Both the position numbers and the translations under genes were made by a program. Below the pieces are notes generated by a model. The model had not been told where the DNA came from and searched no databases. It worked only from the letters and a program-made list of their open reading frames with translations. Shown here piece after piece: positions 54,180 to 63,266 of a stretch of 64,000 bases of DNA (position 1 is the stretch's first letter; every line of letters starts with the position of its first letter). Source of the DNA: Bin87 sp965204395. Lineage in GTDB: Bacteria; Chloroflexota; Dehalococcoidia; Lucifugimonadales; UBA3495. Where the stretch lies: the NCBI GenBank assembly GCA_965204395.1, contig OZ241987.1, forward strand, positions 2,046,001-2,110,000. The letters are read 5' to 3'.

Positions 54180-54395
54180 CTAGCGTGACGGGGCGGGCAG
54201 GTCCCAGCGGAGGAATGCGCGGTAGCGGTCTTTGCTGGCCCAGGGGAGCAGGCTGAGGACGATCTCGTCAGGCATAGGGACGTCCTCCTGGCGTCGGGTG
54301 TCGTCAAGGTAGCGGCGCATCTTGATGATGGCGAGTTCGGGGGCGAACCGACGTTTGAGGGGGTTGACGCGGCAGCGGATTTGGGAAAGGGTCAT
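54180..54395 (-). CDS. Small hypothetical protein
   Basis: A 71-aa basic protein, MTLSQIRCRVNPLKRRFAPE..., ending in RWDLPAPSR. The N-terminus (LSQIRxRxNxLxRRxAxxLAIxxxR) resembles short hypothetical proteins found beside IS elements and phage genes in Chloroflexota; no function is known. It converges with prs. Confidence 0.5.
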   Translation of the reverse strand: MTLSQIRCRVNPLKRRFAPELAIIKMRRYLDDTRRQEDVPMPDEIVLSLLPWASKDRYRAFLRWDLPAPSR

Positions 54396-55087
54396 AGGAT
54401 TACCTCGGGAGTGATGGTCTGAATCATGATTTACGGGATTAGGGGATTTTCAGGATTTCCCGCTCATTTCCCCTCATTTCTGGTCATTTGAGTAGGGGGT
54501 TGAGGTGGGACGTGGAGGTAAATGGGGCGGCGAGGACGGTCTTGGGGGCGATAATGTTGGTTTTGACTGGCCAGTGAGAGGATTTGGCAGAGCAGCGTTT
54601 GGAGTTGGGCATTGGACCGCTCAGGGGTTGGGCGTTGGATAGTTAAATGGTAAGGACGGTTAGCGGGTTAGGGCAAAGGGGAAGTGTCACGCATGCGTAC
54701 CCAGTTTGCTCTTGCGCGGGCTGCGCTACCTGAATTGCGGCGGGGGCCGTCTGAACTGTGATTTTAGTGAGTAAGTGAATGGCGTGGTTGGGCGGGCGAG
54801 CTGGATTGTCATTGCGCGTTCGCCTCCGGCGAACGCGGAGATCTCGTAGCGGCGGGGACCGTCGCTACACCAACGGGATTGCCACGCTACGTTCGCACCG
54901 ACAAGGTGGGGCCCTCGCTATGACAGGTTGCGTCAGGGGGCGAGGCGTGATTGTCAACGGGCCGGCGTCACCCAACCAAATGCCGCAAATCCCAACGCCG
55001 GCCATACGTTGGTTTGAGAAGCCCCGCTTGCATCCTATGTCGACAGCAATGGCCACCGCCGATGGGGCTTATGGGCGTAGGGGACGG
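54396..55087. other. Gene-free stretch with dispersed repeats
   Basis: Holds the second copy of the G-rich dispersed repeat (54455-54688), a variant palindrome TTCGCCTCCGGCGAA at 54820-54834, and a segment (about 54840-54930) resembling the widespread 'GGGATTGCCACGCT...CGCTATGACA' repeats. No gene. Confidence 0.55.
54455..54688. repeat. Dispersed non-coding repeat, copy 2
   Basis: Diverged match to 13764-14024, beginning ATTTCCCGCTCATTTCC and ending GGGGAAGTGTC. Confidence 0.6.
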
Positions 55088-56253
55088 TTAGTCGCTTACT
55101 TCGCGTCCACCCAACAATTCGGCTATGTCGTCCGGCACCGTGAAGCAAGTTTGCTGCTCAAAGTCCGCAACGTTTTTGTAGCCATACCGGAACGAGGTAA
55201 CTATATCGTATCCCATATTCATTGCAGTAGTTAGATCTGCCCTGGCATCATCCCATTCAGATAAATGCAACCGGGCTTCACCCCGAAGACAATAAGAATC
55301 AGGAGCGTTTGGGTCAAGTAATAATGCTCGGCTGTGGTCACGAACAGCCTCCGCATAATTGCCCTGCCCGACATGAGCCAAGCCGAGGTTGTTATGGATC
55401 AGGACAGCTTCTGGATCAAACGATAAAGCCGTTACGTAATCTTGTATGGCAGCCCGAAAATTGCCCAGCGCCGCATAAGCATTGCCGCGTTTGTTATATG
55501 CGGCTGGCATCTGCGAATTGAGGCGAATAGCGGTGGTGTAATGATCAATCGCTCTCTGGTCGTCGCCGTTATTTCCTGATGTCACGCCTTTGTAAAATTC
55601 AGTATACGCACTTTGGTGAATTCCTGTATGTCTAATGAAGCCGTGTAGATCATTATAAATAGTTTCCGAAGATATGCCATGGTGGTTGCGCAAGTAATCC
55701 AAGATAGCAGGCTTCAGTTCGCTATCAACAGGCACCGTGGCATTCGGTTCGATAAATCCGTTATCAGGAAGTACGAATACGCTCTTTTGCGCGATGACTC
55801 AGTGAACCGGATAACTTGGTTCTCTAACATCGTAATCCGAGCCGGTTTCGGAGAGCAAAATGACCCTGCCTTGTTCATCAGGCTCACCGCCGCAGGCAAA
55901 GAAAAGCGCAATGAGATAATCCGTGGTGAAGTCAATCAGATTTGTAGCGCCTCCGTTGTGTTGAAGCTGGGACAAAATTTCAAAATCGTCAACCTCACCC
56001 GTGTATCGGGTATACATCCTCGCCTGGCCCAGAACTTCTTGTTGGACGATTTTGATGTCAAAGTCTTCAGCTTCGATGTCCTGATACGGACGGTACAGAC
56101 TCGAGGAAATTTTCGAGTAGAACTTCGGCTCCCCCGATAGATGCAACCGCCTCCAGCCGATTGGCGAGTAAGTTCGCTGATGACGTGCAAGACACTTTCC
56201 AAATCGGAGTCTGCCGTGCTGGTTGAGTCTTGCGTGTCCATAGGCCAATTCAC
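55088..56253 (-). pseudogene. FRG-domain/TPR fusion gene broken by a frameshift and a stop
   Basis: A single gene can be reconstructed: LESVLHVISELTRQS then YRG, a one-base deficit in a run of five C (56131-56135), then EPKFYSKISSSLYR and QEVLGQARMYTRYTG, LQHNGGATNLIDFTTDYLIALFFAC (the FRG core) and GRVILLSE. A TGA at about 55799 follows SYPVH, and the same frame continues VIAQKSVFVLPDNGFIEPN into three or four TPR units (AAYNKRGNAYAALGNFRAAIQDY, LIHNNLGLAHVGQGNYAEAV). The TPR part may still be made from GTG 55735. FRG domains occur in phage defence and toxin-like proteins. Confidence 0.75.
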
Positions 56254-56322
56254 TTAGCCGACATCCTGATAATCGTCGATAAGAACCAGTCGAGGAAATC
56301 CGCGGCGGAACCTCGTACAACG

Positions 56323-56625
56323 TTAAGCGTAATAACCCCTGGTCTTAGTCTGCCGGCTTTCAACCCGCCGAGCGCCGGCACGGGTCTTGGCCCTGCCGTC
56401 AACGGTCAGCTTGCCGCCGGGTCGCGCCCGTTGGTGCTCGCGTTCACGTCGGGCCGGGTTGTTGGTGATGCCGCGGTGGGAAATCCGGCGTCCCACCCGG
56501 TAGGTGTAGTTATTAGGTATTGCGCCTTGCCATTTGAAATGCCCTCCAATTCGGGATCTGCCGCCATTATAGCATACGAACGCCGGTTCGTAGCTTGCGA
56601 TCCCCATACGCTCTCCGCCCACCAT
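56323..56625 (-). CDS. Possible GIY-YIG-like small protein
   Basis: Up to 100 aa. The segment YTYRVGRRISHRGITNNPARREREHQRARPGG is similar to small GIY-YIG-type nuclease proteins (the Y-x-Y, G-I-T and R-x-x-E-H elements are in the right order), with a charged tail. The start codon is unclear and the first 35 residues look non-native. It could equally be a decaying gene. Confidence 0.4.
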   Translation of the reverse strand: MVGGERMGIASYEPAFVCYNGGRSRIGGHFKWQGAIPNNYTYRVGRRISHRGITNNPARREREHQRARPGGKLTVDGRAKTRAGARRVESRQTKTRGYYA

Positions 56626-56873
56626 CCCTTCTCCACCAACTCCGTCACCCCGCTATACGCCCCCTACCTCAATCTTCACAGCCGTCAACCCGTACAGGCC
56701 ATACGCTCGCCGGTCCATCTCCGCCCCAGTCTCCGCCGGGTCAACCGCATTGGTCACCAAGATGCAGTCAGCGATGGCAACCCTCTGCCACCAATCCGGC
56801 TAATCCCAAAATCCTGAAAATCTCGGTTCTGACAACAGGGCCTTCATGCTCCAAAAGGAGGGAGGCTCTGTCG

Positions 56874-57163
56874 CTAGACCAGATCGTCCAGGTCAACCCG
56901 CAGGGCGCGGGCAATGCCGGCCAGGGTTCCGGTGGACCCGGTGCGTTCGCCCCGTTCGATCTGCGACAGGTACACGGGGTTGATGCCGACAGACTCGGCG
57001 AGCTGGTGTTGCGTCAGGCCCCGGTAGTTCCGATAGACCCTGACCGGGTTCTGTCCGGCCAGGAGCTGGTCCACCACATCGGGGGGAACGCTTCTTCGTT
57101 TTCCGCCAGGGCCGTTTCAAACAGGGCTTCGTCGCTTTGCATCAGGCGGTACGTCATTGGCAT
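56874..57163 (-). pseudogene. XRE-family antitoxin-like regulator with a frameshift in a homopolymer
   Basis: From ATG 57163: YRLMQSDEALFETALAENEEAFPP, then a run of six C (57081-57086 as G) where a seventh would restore the frame, then DVVDQLLAGQNPVRVYRNYRGLTQHQLAESVGINPVYLSQIERGER, an XRE helix-turn-helix with the ENPV-type leader of HigA-like antitoxins, and LAGIARALRVDLDDLV. The downstream 67 residues alone could be made from GTG 57077. Either a real frameshift or a sequencing error. Confidence 0.65.
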
Positions 57164-57400
57164 ATTATAGCGAGTCGCTTTTCACAATAAAGCAACGGGC
57201 TATGGTCATGGGCATAGCCATACGAAAAAGATGACACCCACCCGTTGCCGCGCTCCGGAGAGGCTGGCCCGGAGCAATGCCCCCAATACCTTCATCCCCA
57301 ACGCTGGACATCCCGCCGGCGTATCGGTATCATCGTCTGGATAGGTTGGATTGCAGCATCGCGCCCGGGGTGATGGGCGGGCTGCCTGAGGAGGCCGCCT

Positions 57401-59623
57401 ATGGTCGAAGTCGCCAGCGACTCCACTGATCTCATCGCTCGCGTATCGGAGTACGTTGAGGAGACCACCCAGGTTGACGCCATTAGAGCGGCCTATGATT
57501 TCGCCGCCCAATGTCATACCGGCCAGATGCGTCTTTCCGGCGATCCATACATTGTTCATCCGCTGGCAGCGGCCACCATTCTCGCCGACCTTTACCTCGA
57601 CCCCGACACCATCAAAGCCGCCCTGCTCCACGATGTCGTGGAGGACTGTTCGATAGCGGTAGAGGAACTGGAATCGCGTTTCGGTCGGGACGTAGCCCGC
57701 CTTGTGGACGGCGTTACCAAGCTCACCCGGGTGGACTATCGACCTCCCGGATCCAATGGAGTCAGTCCCGCGGACGCGGAAAGCCTTTACGCAGAGAGCC
57801 TCCGCAAGATGCTGGTCGCGATGGCCGAGGACATCCGCGTCGTCCTCATCAAGCTCGCCGACCGGCTGCACAACATGCGGACGCTGGACCCGTTGCCCGA
57901 AGAGAAACGGCAGCGCATCGCCCAGGAGACCCTGGACGTTTACTCTCCGTTGGCGCACCGTCTTGGCATCTGGGAGCTCAAGTGGCAACTGGATGACTTG
58001 GCCTTCCGGCATCTGAACGAAACCAAGTACCGCGAAATATCCCGCATGCTGGCGGCTCGCAGGTCTCAGCGAGAGGCCTACGTCGCCGAGGTGTCCAGCC
58101 GGCTCCGGGACGAACTGTTCGTCAACCATCTCAACGCCGACGTCAGCGGCCGGCCCAAGGGCATCTATTCCATCCACCGCAAGATGCAGAAGTACGAAAC
58201 CGAGGGCAAGGAACTGAGCGACATCTACGATCTGTACGCAATGCGGGTGATCGTTGACGATGTCGCCGACTGCTACGCCGCCCTGGGCGTGACCCACCGC
58301 ATGTGGAGCCCCATCCCCGGCCAGTTCGACGACTACATCGCCACGCCCAAGCAGAACATGTACCAGGCCCTGCACACCACCGTTCACTGCGAGGGCGGAC
58401 ATCCCCTGGAAGTGCAGATAAAGACACGAGACATGCACCAGGTGGCCGAGTACGGAGTGGCCGCCCACTGGAGATACAAGGAACGCGCCGGCTCAGCAGC
58501 CGGCGGTCGTTTTGAAGAGCGCATGACGTGGCTGCGCCAGTTGCTGGAGTGGCAACGCGAAACGCCAGACACCAACGAGTTCCTTGAATCGGTGCGGGAA
58601 GACCTCTTCCACGACCAGGTATTCGTCTATACCCCCAAGGGCGACATCGTGGAGCTCGCCACCGGCGCGACGCCCATCGATTTCGCCTACAAGATCCACA
58701 CCGACCTGGGGCACCGCATCTCCGGCGCCAAGCTGAACGGCCGGCTGGTGTCTCTGGATACCCCCCTGGAGAACGGCGATACCGTCGAGGTGGTGGCTGG
58801 CAAGACCGGCCGCGGGCCGTCGCCCGACTGGCTCAACCCGGCTCGCGGATACGTAGCCACCAACAGCGCGCGACAGAAGATCCGGTCGTGGTTCAACCGC
58901 CAGGCCCGCAGCGCCAACATCACGCGGGGCAAGGACCTGCTGCGCCGTGAACTGCACCGCATGGGCGTCAAACTTTCTGACCGGGAGGTCTTGCAACTCT
59001 GCCGGTTCGACACCATGGAAGACCTGCTGGCCGCGCTGGGCTCGGGCGAACTCAGCGATGCCGCTCTCTCGGACCGCCTCGCGGAGCACCGCAGCAAGGA
59101 GGCCGAGGCCGCCGCGTGGATGCCTCCCATCAAGGGGTCGCCGCGACTGGACAGCCCCACCTCCGGAATTTCCGTATTGGGCGTCGGCGACCTGCTGACC
59201 CGCATCGCCACCTGCTGCAGCCCCATCCAGGGGGACGCAATCATAGGGTTCGTTACCAGGTCTCGCGGTGTCAGCGTCCACAAGGTTGATTGCAAAAACG
59301 TGCTCAACGAGGACGAAAAGGAGCGCCTGGTTCCGGTGTCATGGGGCCAGAAGCAAGAGCTCTACCCGGTGCGGGTGCGCATCGAGGCCATCGACCGGGT
59401 GGGCCTGCTGCGCGACGTATCCACCAAGCTGTCCGAGGACAAGATCAACATCGCGTGGGTGGTTACTCGGGAGAACGACAACGCCACCGTCAGCATGGAG
59501 TTGACCATCCACATCGCGGGGCTCCAGCAACTCAACCGGGTGTTCTCCCGCATTGAGAGCGTGCGCGGCGTCACCTCCGTGAGCCGCGTCACCAGCAGCC
59601 CCCTGCGGCAAACCGAACGGTGA
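57401..59623 (+). CDS. RelA/SpoT-family (p)ppGpp synthetase/hydrolase
   Basis: A 740-aa bifunctional Rel. The HD hydrolase domain is intact (YIVHPLAAATILADLYLD with H53, LLHDVVED with H77/D78, KLADRLHNMRTL). Then come the synthetase domain (GRPKGIYSIHRKMQKY, ELSDIYDLYAMRVIV, PKQNMYQALHTTV, EVQIKTRDMH), TGS (VFVYTPKGDIVELATGATPIDFAY), a helical/zinc-type region with CCSPIQGD, and a C-terminal ACT domain. Controls the stringent response. GAGGAGG precedes ATG 57401. Overlaps the SLC13 gene by four bases. Confidence 0.95.
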   Translation: MVEVASDSTDLIARVSEYVEETTQVDAIRAAYDFAAQCHTGQMRLSGDPYIVHPLAAATILADLYLDPDTIKAALLHDVVEDCSIAVEELESRFGRDVARLVDGVTKLTRVDYRPPGSNGVSPADAESLYAESLRKMLVAMAEDIRVVLIKLADRLHNMRTLDPLPEEKRQRIAQETLDVYSPLAHRLGIWELKWQLDDLAFRHLNETKYREISRMLAARRSQREAYVAEVSSRLRDELFVNHLNADVSGRPKGIYSIHRKMQKYETEGKELSDIYDLYAMRVIVDDVADCYAALGVTHRMWSPIPGQFDDYIATPKQNMYQALHTTVHCEGGHPLEVQIKTRDMHQVAEYGVAAHWRYKERAGSAAGGRFEERMTWLRQLLEWQRETPDTNEFLESVREDLFHDQVFVYTPKGDIVELATGATPIDFAYKIHTDLGHRISGAKLNGRLVSLDTPLENGDTVEVVAGKTGRGPSPDWLNPARGYVATNSARQKIRSWFNRQARSANITRGKDLLRRELHRMGVKLSDREVLQLCRFDTMEDLLAALGSGELSDAALSDRLAEHRSKEAEAAAWMPPIKGSPRLDSPTSGISVLGVGDLLTRIATCCSPIQGDAIIGFVTRSRGVSVHKVDCKNVLNEDEKERLVPVSWGQKQELYPVRVRIEAIDRVGLLRDVSTKLSEDKINIAWVVTRENDNATVSMELTIHIAGLQQLNRVFSRIESVRGVTSVSRVTSSPLRQTER

Positions 59624-61050
59624 AAACCGGCTCCCCGCCGGGAGCCACTGCCCTCTCCCGCGCGGTACTCACCCCAACGGCAGCCAAGTTAGCGGTCGCC
59701 ACAGCGGTATTCGTAGCAATACTGCTGATGCCCACGCCCGAAGGGCTCACCGTTCAGGGACAACGCTCCCTGGCCGTGATGACCTTTGTGGTCATCCTCT
59801 GGGCCACCGAGGTCGTTCACTCCAGCGTTGCCGGCATCATCGGCGTGGTGCTGCTGGTGCTTTTCGGAGCCGTCTCGGGGATCGGGGAAGCGGTGTACGG
59901 GTTCTCGCAACCCGTGTGCTACTTCCTCATCGGCATCCTGACGCTGGGACTGGCCGTGCATCACTCGGGCCTGGCCGAGCGCATGGCCGTGTTCCTCATG
60001 CGCGGCGCCGTGGGCAGCCCGTACCTGCTCTACATGCAGATGCTCTTTTCCTTCGCCGCCCTGACCTTCGCCCTGCCCTCCGCCAGCACCAGGGGCGCGA
60101 TCATGGTTCACGTGTACGAGCAGGTGCTGGAGCAGTGGAACGTCCCGCAGGGCCACCCTTTCTACAAGGCCACCATGATGGCCATGGGCGCCCTGAACCG
60201 GCTGGGCTCCACCGCGCTGCTGGCCGGTGGCATTACGCCTGTTGTGGCATCGGGTCTGCTGGGCGATTTCTCGTGGACCCAGTGGTTCGTCATCATGAGC
60301 GTGCCGTTCTACGCCAACCTGATAGTTGGCGGCACGATGCTGTTTCTTTTCTACCGCTCCGGTTTTCGTCCCGAGAACATCGGCAATGCAACCCCGCCTG
60401 CTCCGGGTCCCATCAAGCCCGCAGAACTCAGGGCGGGGGGCATCGTAATACTCACCGCGCTGATGTGGTTTACGGACTTCGCCCACGGGCTGCATCCGTC
60501 CGTGCCGGCCCTCATCGCGTTGTGTCTGATCCTGCTGCCCCGGGTGGGAATCCTCAGTTGGAGCGAGTTTGAGCGCAATGTCGGCTGGACCAACTTCTTC
60601 GTTATCGCCACGTCCCTGTCGCTGGCTTACGCCCTGGTGTCCAGCGGCGCCGCGGCCTGGTTCTCCGAAACGCTGGTCGGCGGCGTATCCCAACTGGCGA
60701 CGCAGCCCTGGTTGGCGCTCCTTGCCCTCGCAGTGTGCTTCGCAGTGGTAAGAATGCTGATGCCCAACATCGCGGGCTACCTAGCCTTGGTGATACCCGT
60801 CGCGATGGCGACTGGAGCATCGTTGGGGTTGAACCCGCTGGTGTGCGGCATGGCCGCGGTGGTCGTGGGAGACTCGGCGGTGTACTACGGTGCCGGCGGG
60901 ACCTCGGCGGTGTTCGTGTTCCAGCGCGCCAACATCGGAAACACGGAGATATTCCGGTTCGGCATGGCGATGACGGTGGCGGTGATCGCCATCCTGCTGC
61001 TGGTGGTGGTGCCCTACTGGAACCTGGTGGGCTACCCGTTGGCGCCGTAA
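59620..61050 (+). CDS. SLC13/DASS-family permease
   Basis: A 476-aa inner-membrane protein with about 11-12 helices, of the DASS (divalent anion/Na+ symporter) type: two similar halves, GALNRLGSTALLAGGITPVVASGLL in the first substrate-site region, and GTSAVFVFQRANIG near the end. Likely carries dicarboxylates or sulfate with Na+. GTG 59620 overlaps the Rel stop (GTGA), so the two are translationally coupled, an unexpected pairing. Confidence 0.85.
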   Translation: MKTGSPPGATALSRAVLTPTAAKLAVATAVFVAILLMPTPEGLTVQGQRSLAVMTFVVILWATEVVHSSVAGIIGVVLLVLFGAVSGIGEAVYGFSQPVCYFLIGILTLGLAVHHSGLAERMAVFLMRGAVGSPYLLYMQMLFSFAALTFALPSASTRGAIMVHVYEQVLEQWNVPQGHPFYKATMMAMGALNRLGSTALLAGGITPVVASGLLGDFSWTQWFVIMSVPFYANLIVGGTMLFLFYRSGFRPENIGNATPPAPGPIKPAELRAGGIVILTALMWFTDFAHGLHPSVPALIALCLILLPRVGILSWSEFERNVGWTNFFVIATSLSLAYALVSSGAAAWFSETLVGGVSQLATQPWLALLALAVCFAVVRMLMPNIAGYLALVIPVAMATGASLGLNPLVCGMAAVVVGDSAVYYGAGGTSAVFVFQRANIGNTEIFRFGMAMTVAVIAILLLVVVPYWNLVGYPLAP

Positions 61051-61085
61051 CCATTGCATACGCTCGCTCATCCAACCTCATACCC

Positions 61086-61145
61086 GCTCGTCCTGAGCCT
61101 GTCGAAGGACCGCCTCATGGTTCAACAGGCTCACCATGAGCGCAA
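61086..61145. repeat. Dispersed hairpin repeat 'CTCGTCCTGAGCCTGTCGAA'
   Basis: GCTCGTCCTGAGCCTGT pairs imperfectly with ACAGGCTCACCATGAGCG downstream, a hairpin of the type also seen at 47341. It lies between two convergent genes and may serve as a terminator. Confidence 0.55.
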
Positions 61146-61154
61146 GTTGGCCCA

Positions 61155-61706
61155 TCACCCAAGCGCCATACGAACCAACACCACCGCCGCCAGGATAACC
61201 AATACCACGCCGGCGATCACCAGCCGCGTCAGCAAACGGCGACGCCACCGACGCCGTTCCCGCGCCCTGCGAATGTCGGCCCGGTGATCCCAGGGGCGGC
61301 GATTCCGCCGGCCATCTCTCCACACGCCGCGCCGTTTTGCCTGCGCCTCGGCCTCAGCCTCGGAAAATCCCAGGTCGCGGTCCCCGTAGCGCCGGTACCA
61401 GTAGGCCATGCCGGAACGTACCATGGCCACGTTGATGGCTTCCCGTCCACGCTGCCTGGGATACAGGAGTCCCACCGTCCGCCCGTAACGGTCGGTGGCC
61501 CTGGTTTCCATGCGTATGCCGCCGCGCCGTACCAGAGACACCAGTTGATCACGGGACTCGCGTCCGTAGGGCTGGGCGAGTTCCGGCGCGTCGATGCCGT
61601 ATAGCCGCACCGGAAACGGCCGGCGCATAAAGCTGAAAAACCCGCCGTACTTGACCTCCAGCGAATCCCCGTCGATAACCCGCCGTATCCTGACCTTGCG
61701 GGCCAT
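61155..61706 (-). CDS. Thermonuclease (SNase)-family protein with C-terminal membrane anchor
   Basis: A 183-aa protein: RRVIDGDSLEV, VRLYGIDAPELAQPYGRESRD (Asp and Arg/Glu of the SNase active site) and METRATDRYGRTVGLLY (second catalytic Arg), then AMVRSGMAYWYRRY. After a basic stretch the chain ends with one hydrophobic helix (LVIAGVVLVILAAVVLVRM), so the nuclease is probably tail-anchored. ATG 61706 starts directly on the domain; the 17 upstream residues would overlap the preceding gene. Confidence 0.85.
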   Translation of the reverse strand: MARKVRIRRVIDGDSLEVKYGGFFSFMRRPFPVRLYGIDAPELAQPYGRESRDQLVSLVRRGGIRMETRATDRYGRTVGLLYPRQRGREAINVAMVRSGMAYWYRRYGDRDLGFSEAEAEAQAKRRGVWRDGRRNRRPWDHRADIRRARERRRWRRRLLTRLVIAGVVLVILAAVVLVRMALG

Positions 61707-61713
61707 GCCTCCA

Positions 61714-62253
61714 TCAGCGCAGGCTGCGGCGACGGCGGCGAGCCGGCCTTTCGGCAAGTATGGCTTTCAGTTCCGCAACGTCGTTTCGCAGGCTGACCAA
61801 TGCAGCTTCCGTTGCCGCCGCGCGTTCTTCGGCCTCGTTGCGTTGCTGCGCGGCTTCAACGCGTTGCTGTCTGGCTTCATCACGTTCCTGCTCGGCCTTG
61901 GCCGCCCTGGCTTCCGCCTCATTGGCCCTTGCGCGCTCTCGACGCGCCTGTTCACGCAGGGGAATAGTCAATACATAACTTGACAACACGATAGCAACAC
62001 CTCCCGATAACGTCATAGTCGGGCTGGTTATCTGAAATATTCGCATCCAGTGGTTGACATCTCTCGTGATGTCCGGGTCGATCAGGGGCGCCTGCCAGTA
62101 CAGGGCGGTGGTTATCAGTATAGCGATAACCTGCATCAACAGAAACTCTGCCACCACCAGCGAAGCCGCCAGAGCGTGTATCCGAAGGAGCGCCCAGGAC
62201 CGCCATCCATCGGGTTGTGGTCCGACGTCCCATTCAGGATCGGGCGTCGTCAT
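61714..62253 (-). CDS. Two-helix membrane protein with coiled-coil tail
   Basis: A 179-aa protein: two hydrophobic helices (about residues 28-50 and 75-97), then a coiled coil rich in Glu/Arg/Ala (RANEAEARAAKAEQERDEARQ) and a basic tail RPARRRRRSLR. No family recognised. It follows the selenoprotein-candidate gene by 10 bp and precedes the nuclease gene by 7 bp, so the three are probably one transcript. Confidence 0.75.
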   Translation of the reverse strand: MTTPDPEWDVGPQPDGWRSWALLRIHALAASLVVAEFLLMQVIAILITTALYWQAPLIDPDITRDVNHWMRIFQITSPTMTLSGGVAIVLSSYVLTIPLREQARRERARANEAEARAAKAEQERDEARQQRVEAAQQRNEAEERAAATEAALVSLRNDVAELKAILAERPARRRRRSLR

Positions 62254-62263
62254 TGTTCGCCTG

Positions 62264-63115
62264 TCACACCGTCAACGGCGTATCGTCCCGGTTGGCCCAT
62301 TCTCCCATGGAGGCGTCGTAGTTCTTGGCGTTCTCGAAACCGACGAGGCGAAGTACGAAGTTTCCGTGCGCCGCACGGATGCCGGCCTGTCAATAGGAGT
62401 ACGCCGTCTTATCGGGTGTGATGCCGTGCTCGGTGAGAATCTGGCGGATCTCCGCGGCGGGCTTGAACTCGTGGGTGTCCCGGTCCATCAGGTGGAACCA
62501 TTCCAGGTGCACCGCGCCGGGCACGTGTCCCACCCGCTTGTTGCGGTAGTTCTCGGCGGTGCCGTCCCATTCGGGATCGCTGCGCACGTCCCAAACCACC
62601 ACGTTGTCCCGGACCCCGTCCAATGAGCAGGCTTCCTTGAGCTCGTCGCCGGTGGCTATGAAAGAGTTGTCGGCGCGCGGAGTGAAGGTAACCGACGCCG
62701 GCGGACGGGCCCGGCCGAAGTCGACGGGCTGTCCTGCGTTGACCCACGCCCTCCATCCGCCGTTCAGCACCCTGACGTTGGTGTGTCCGTAGTAATTGAA
62801 CACCCACCAGATGCGGGCAGCGGTGAGACCCTGGGCGTGGTCGTAGGTGACTACCGTGGTGTCGTCTCCGATGCCGTAGCCCTCAGCCATCGCCTTGAAC
62901 TGCTCGGGCGTCATCACGTGTTGCCGATTGGTGTCGGGGTTCTTGGCCCAGTTGTCGGCCACGTGGGCCGCGCCGGGAATGTGTCCGCGCTGCCAGGCGT
63001 CGGCAGTGTTGGCGCAATCAAGGACGACCACGTTTGGATCGTCCAGATGGTCGGCGACCCAGGCCGGATCGGTGAGGTATTCAGGGTGAGCGTAGCCAAC
63101 GTCGGCGGTGGTCAT
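62264..63115 (-). CDS. Two-domain rhodanese sulfurtransferase, probable selenoprotein (UGA at the active-site Cys)
   Basis: A 283-residue thiosulfate/3-mercaptopyruvate sulfurtransferase when the TGA at 62390-62392 is read through. The N-terminal rhodanese domain ends in the usual inactive loop (VTYDHAQGLTAARIWW). The C-terminal domain runs ...DKTAYSY-TGA-QAGIRAAH, with TGA exactly at the catalytic Cys of the family's 'Y-C-q-x-G-x-R-A-a-h' loop, and continues intact through NFVLRLVGFENAKNYDASMGEW to TGA 62264. The mRNA after the UGA folds TCCGTGC/GGC/GCACGGA: a 7-bp stem, a 3-nt loop starting with G, the loop 17 nt after the UGA. ATG 63115 follows AGGAG. Selenocysteine is inferred; truncation at 62390 is the alternative. 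Confidence 0.8.
62363..62379 (-). promoter_or_regulatory. Candidate bacterial SECIS hairpin
   Basis: On the coding strand, TCCGTGC-GGC-GCACGGA lies directly after the in-frame TGA: 7 bp of perfect stem, loop GGC. The distance from TGA to loop (17 nt) and a G in the first two loop bases fit the bacterial SECIS rules used for SelB recognition. Confidence 0.7.
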
Positions 63116-63266
63116 AGGACGGCTCCTGCGGTAATGGTTCGGGATGCCGGCGATTGTAGGGTGGCCAGCCCAGTGGGTCAACGGCGGCGCCGCGACGCGA
63201 TTGACCCACATGGAGCCAACCGGCGCCTTTCGGGTGTTATCCTGTTGGAGTCAGGAGCGTAACACG

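Noticed and set aside
55797..55801. In-frame TGA in the FRG-TPR gene as a second selenocysteine codon
   Set aside because: The neighbouring residues (SYPVH-TGA-VIAQKS) give no reason for a Cys there, and the gene has another frameshift, so plain decay is more likely.
59689..60693. 334-codon minus-strand frame opposite the SLC13 permease
   Set aside because: His/Gly/Gln-rich composition typical of antisense to GC-rich membrane protein genes; no start signal.
62390..63211. Sulfurtransferase ending at 62390 with a start at 63211
   Set aside because: The upstream 32 residues precede a good ribosome site at ATG 63115, and the family sequence continues in frame past the TGA.
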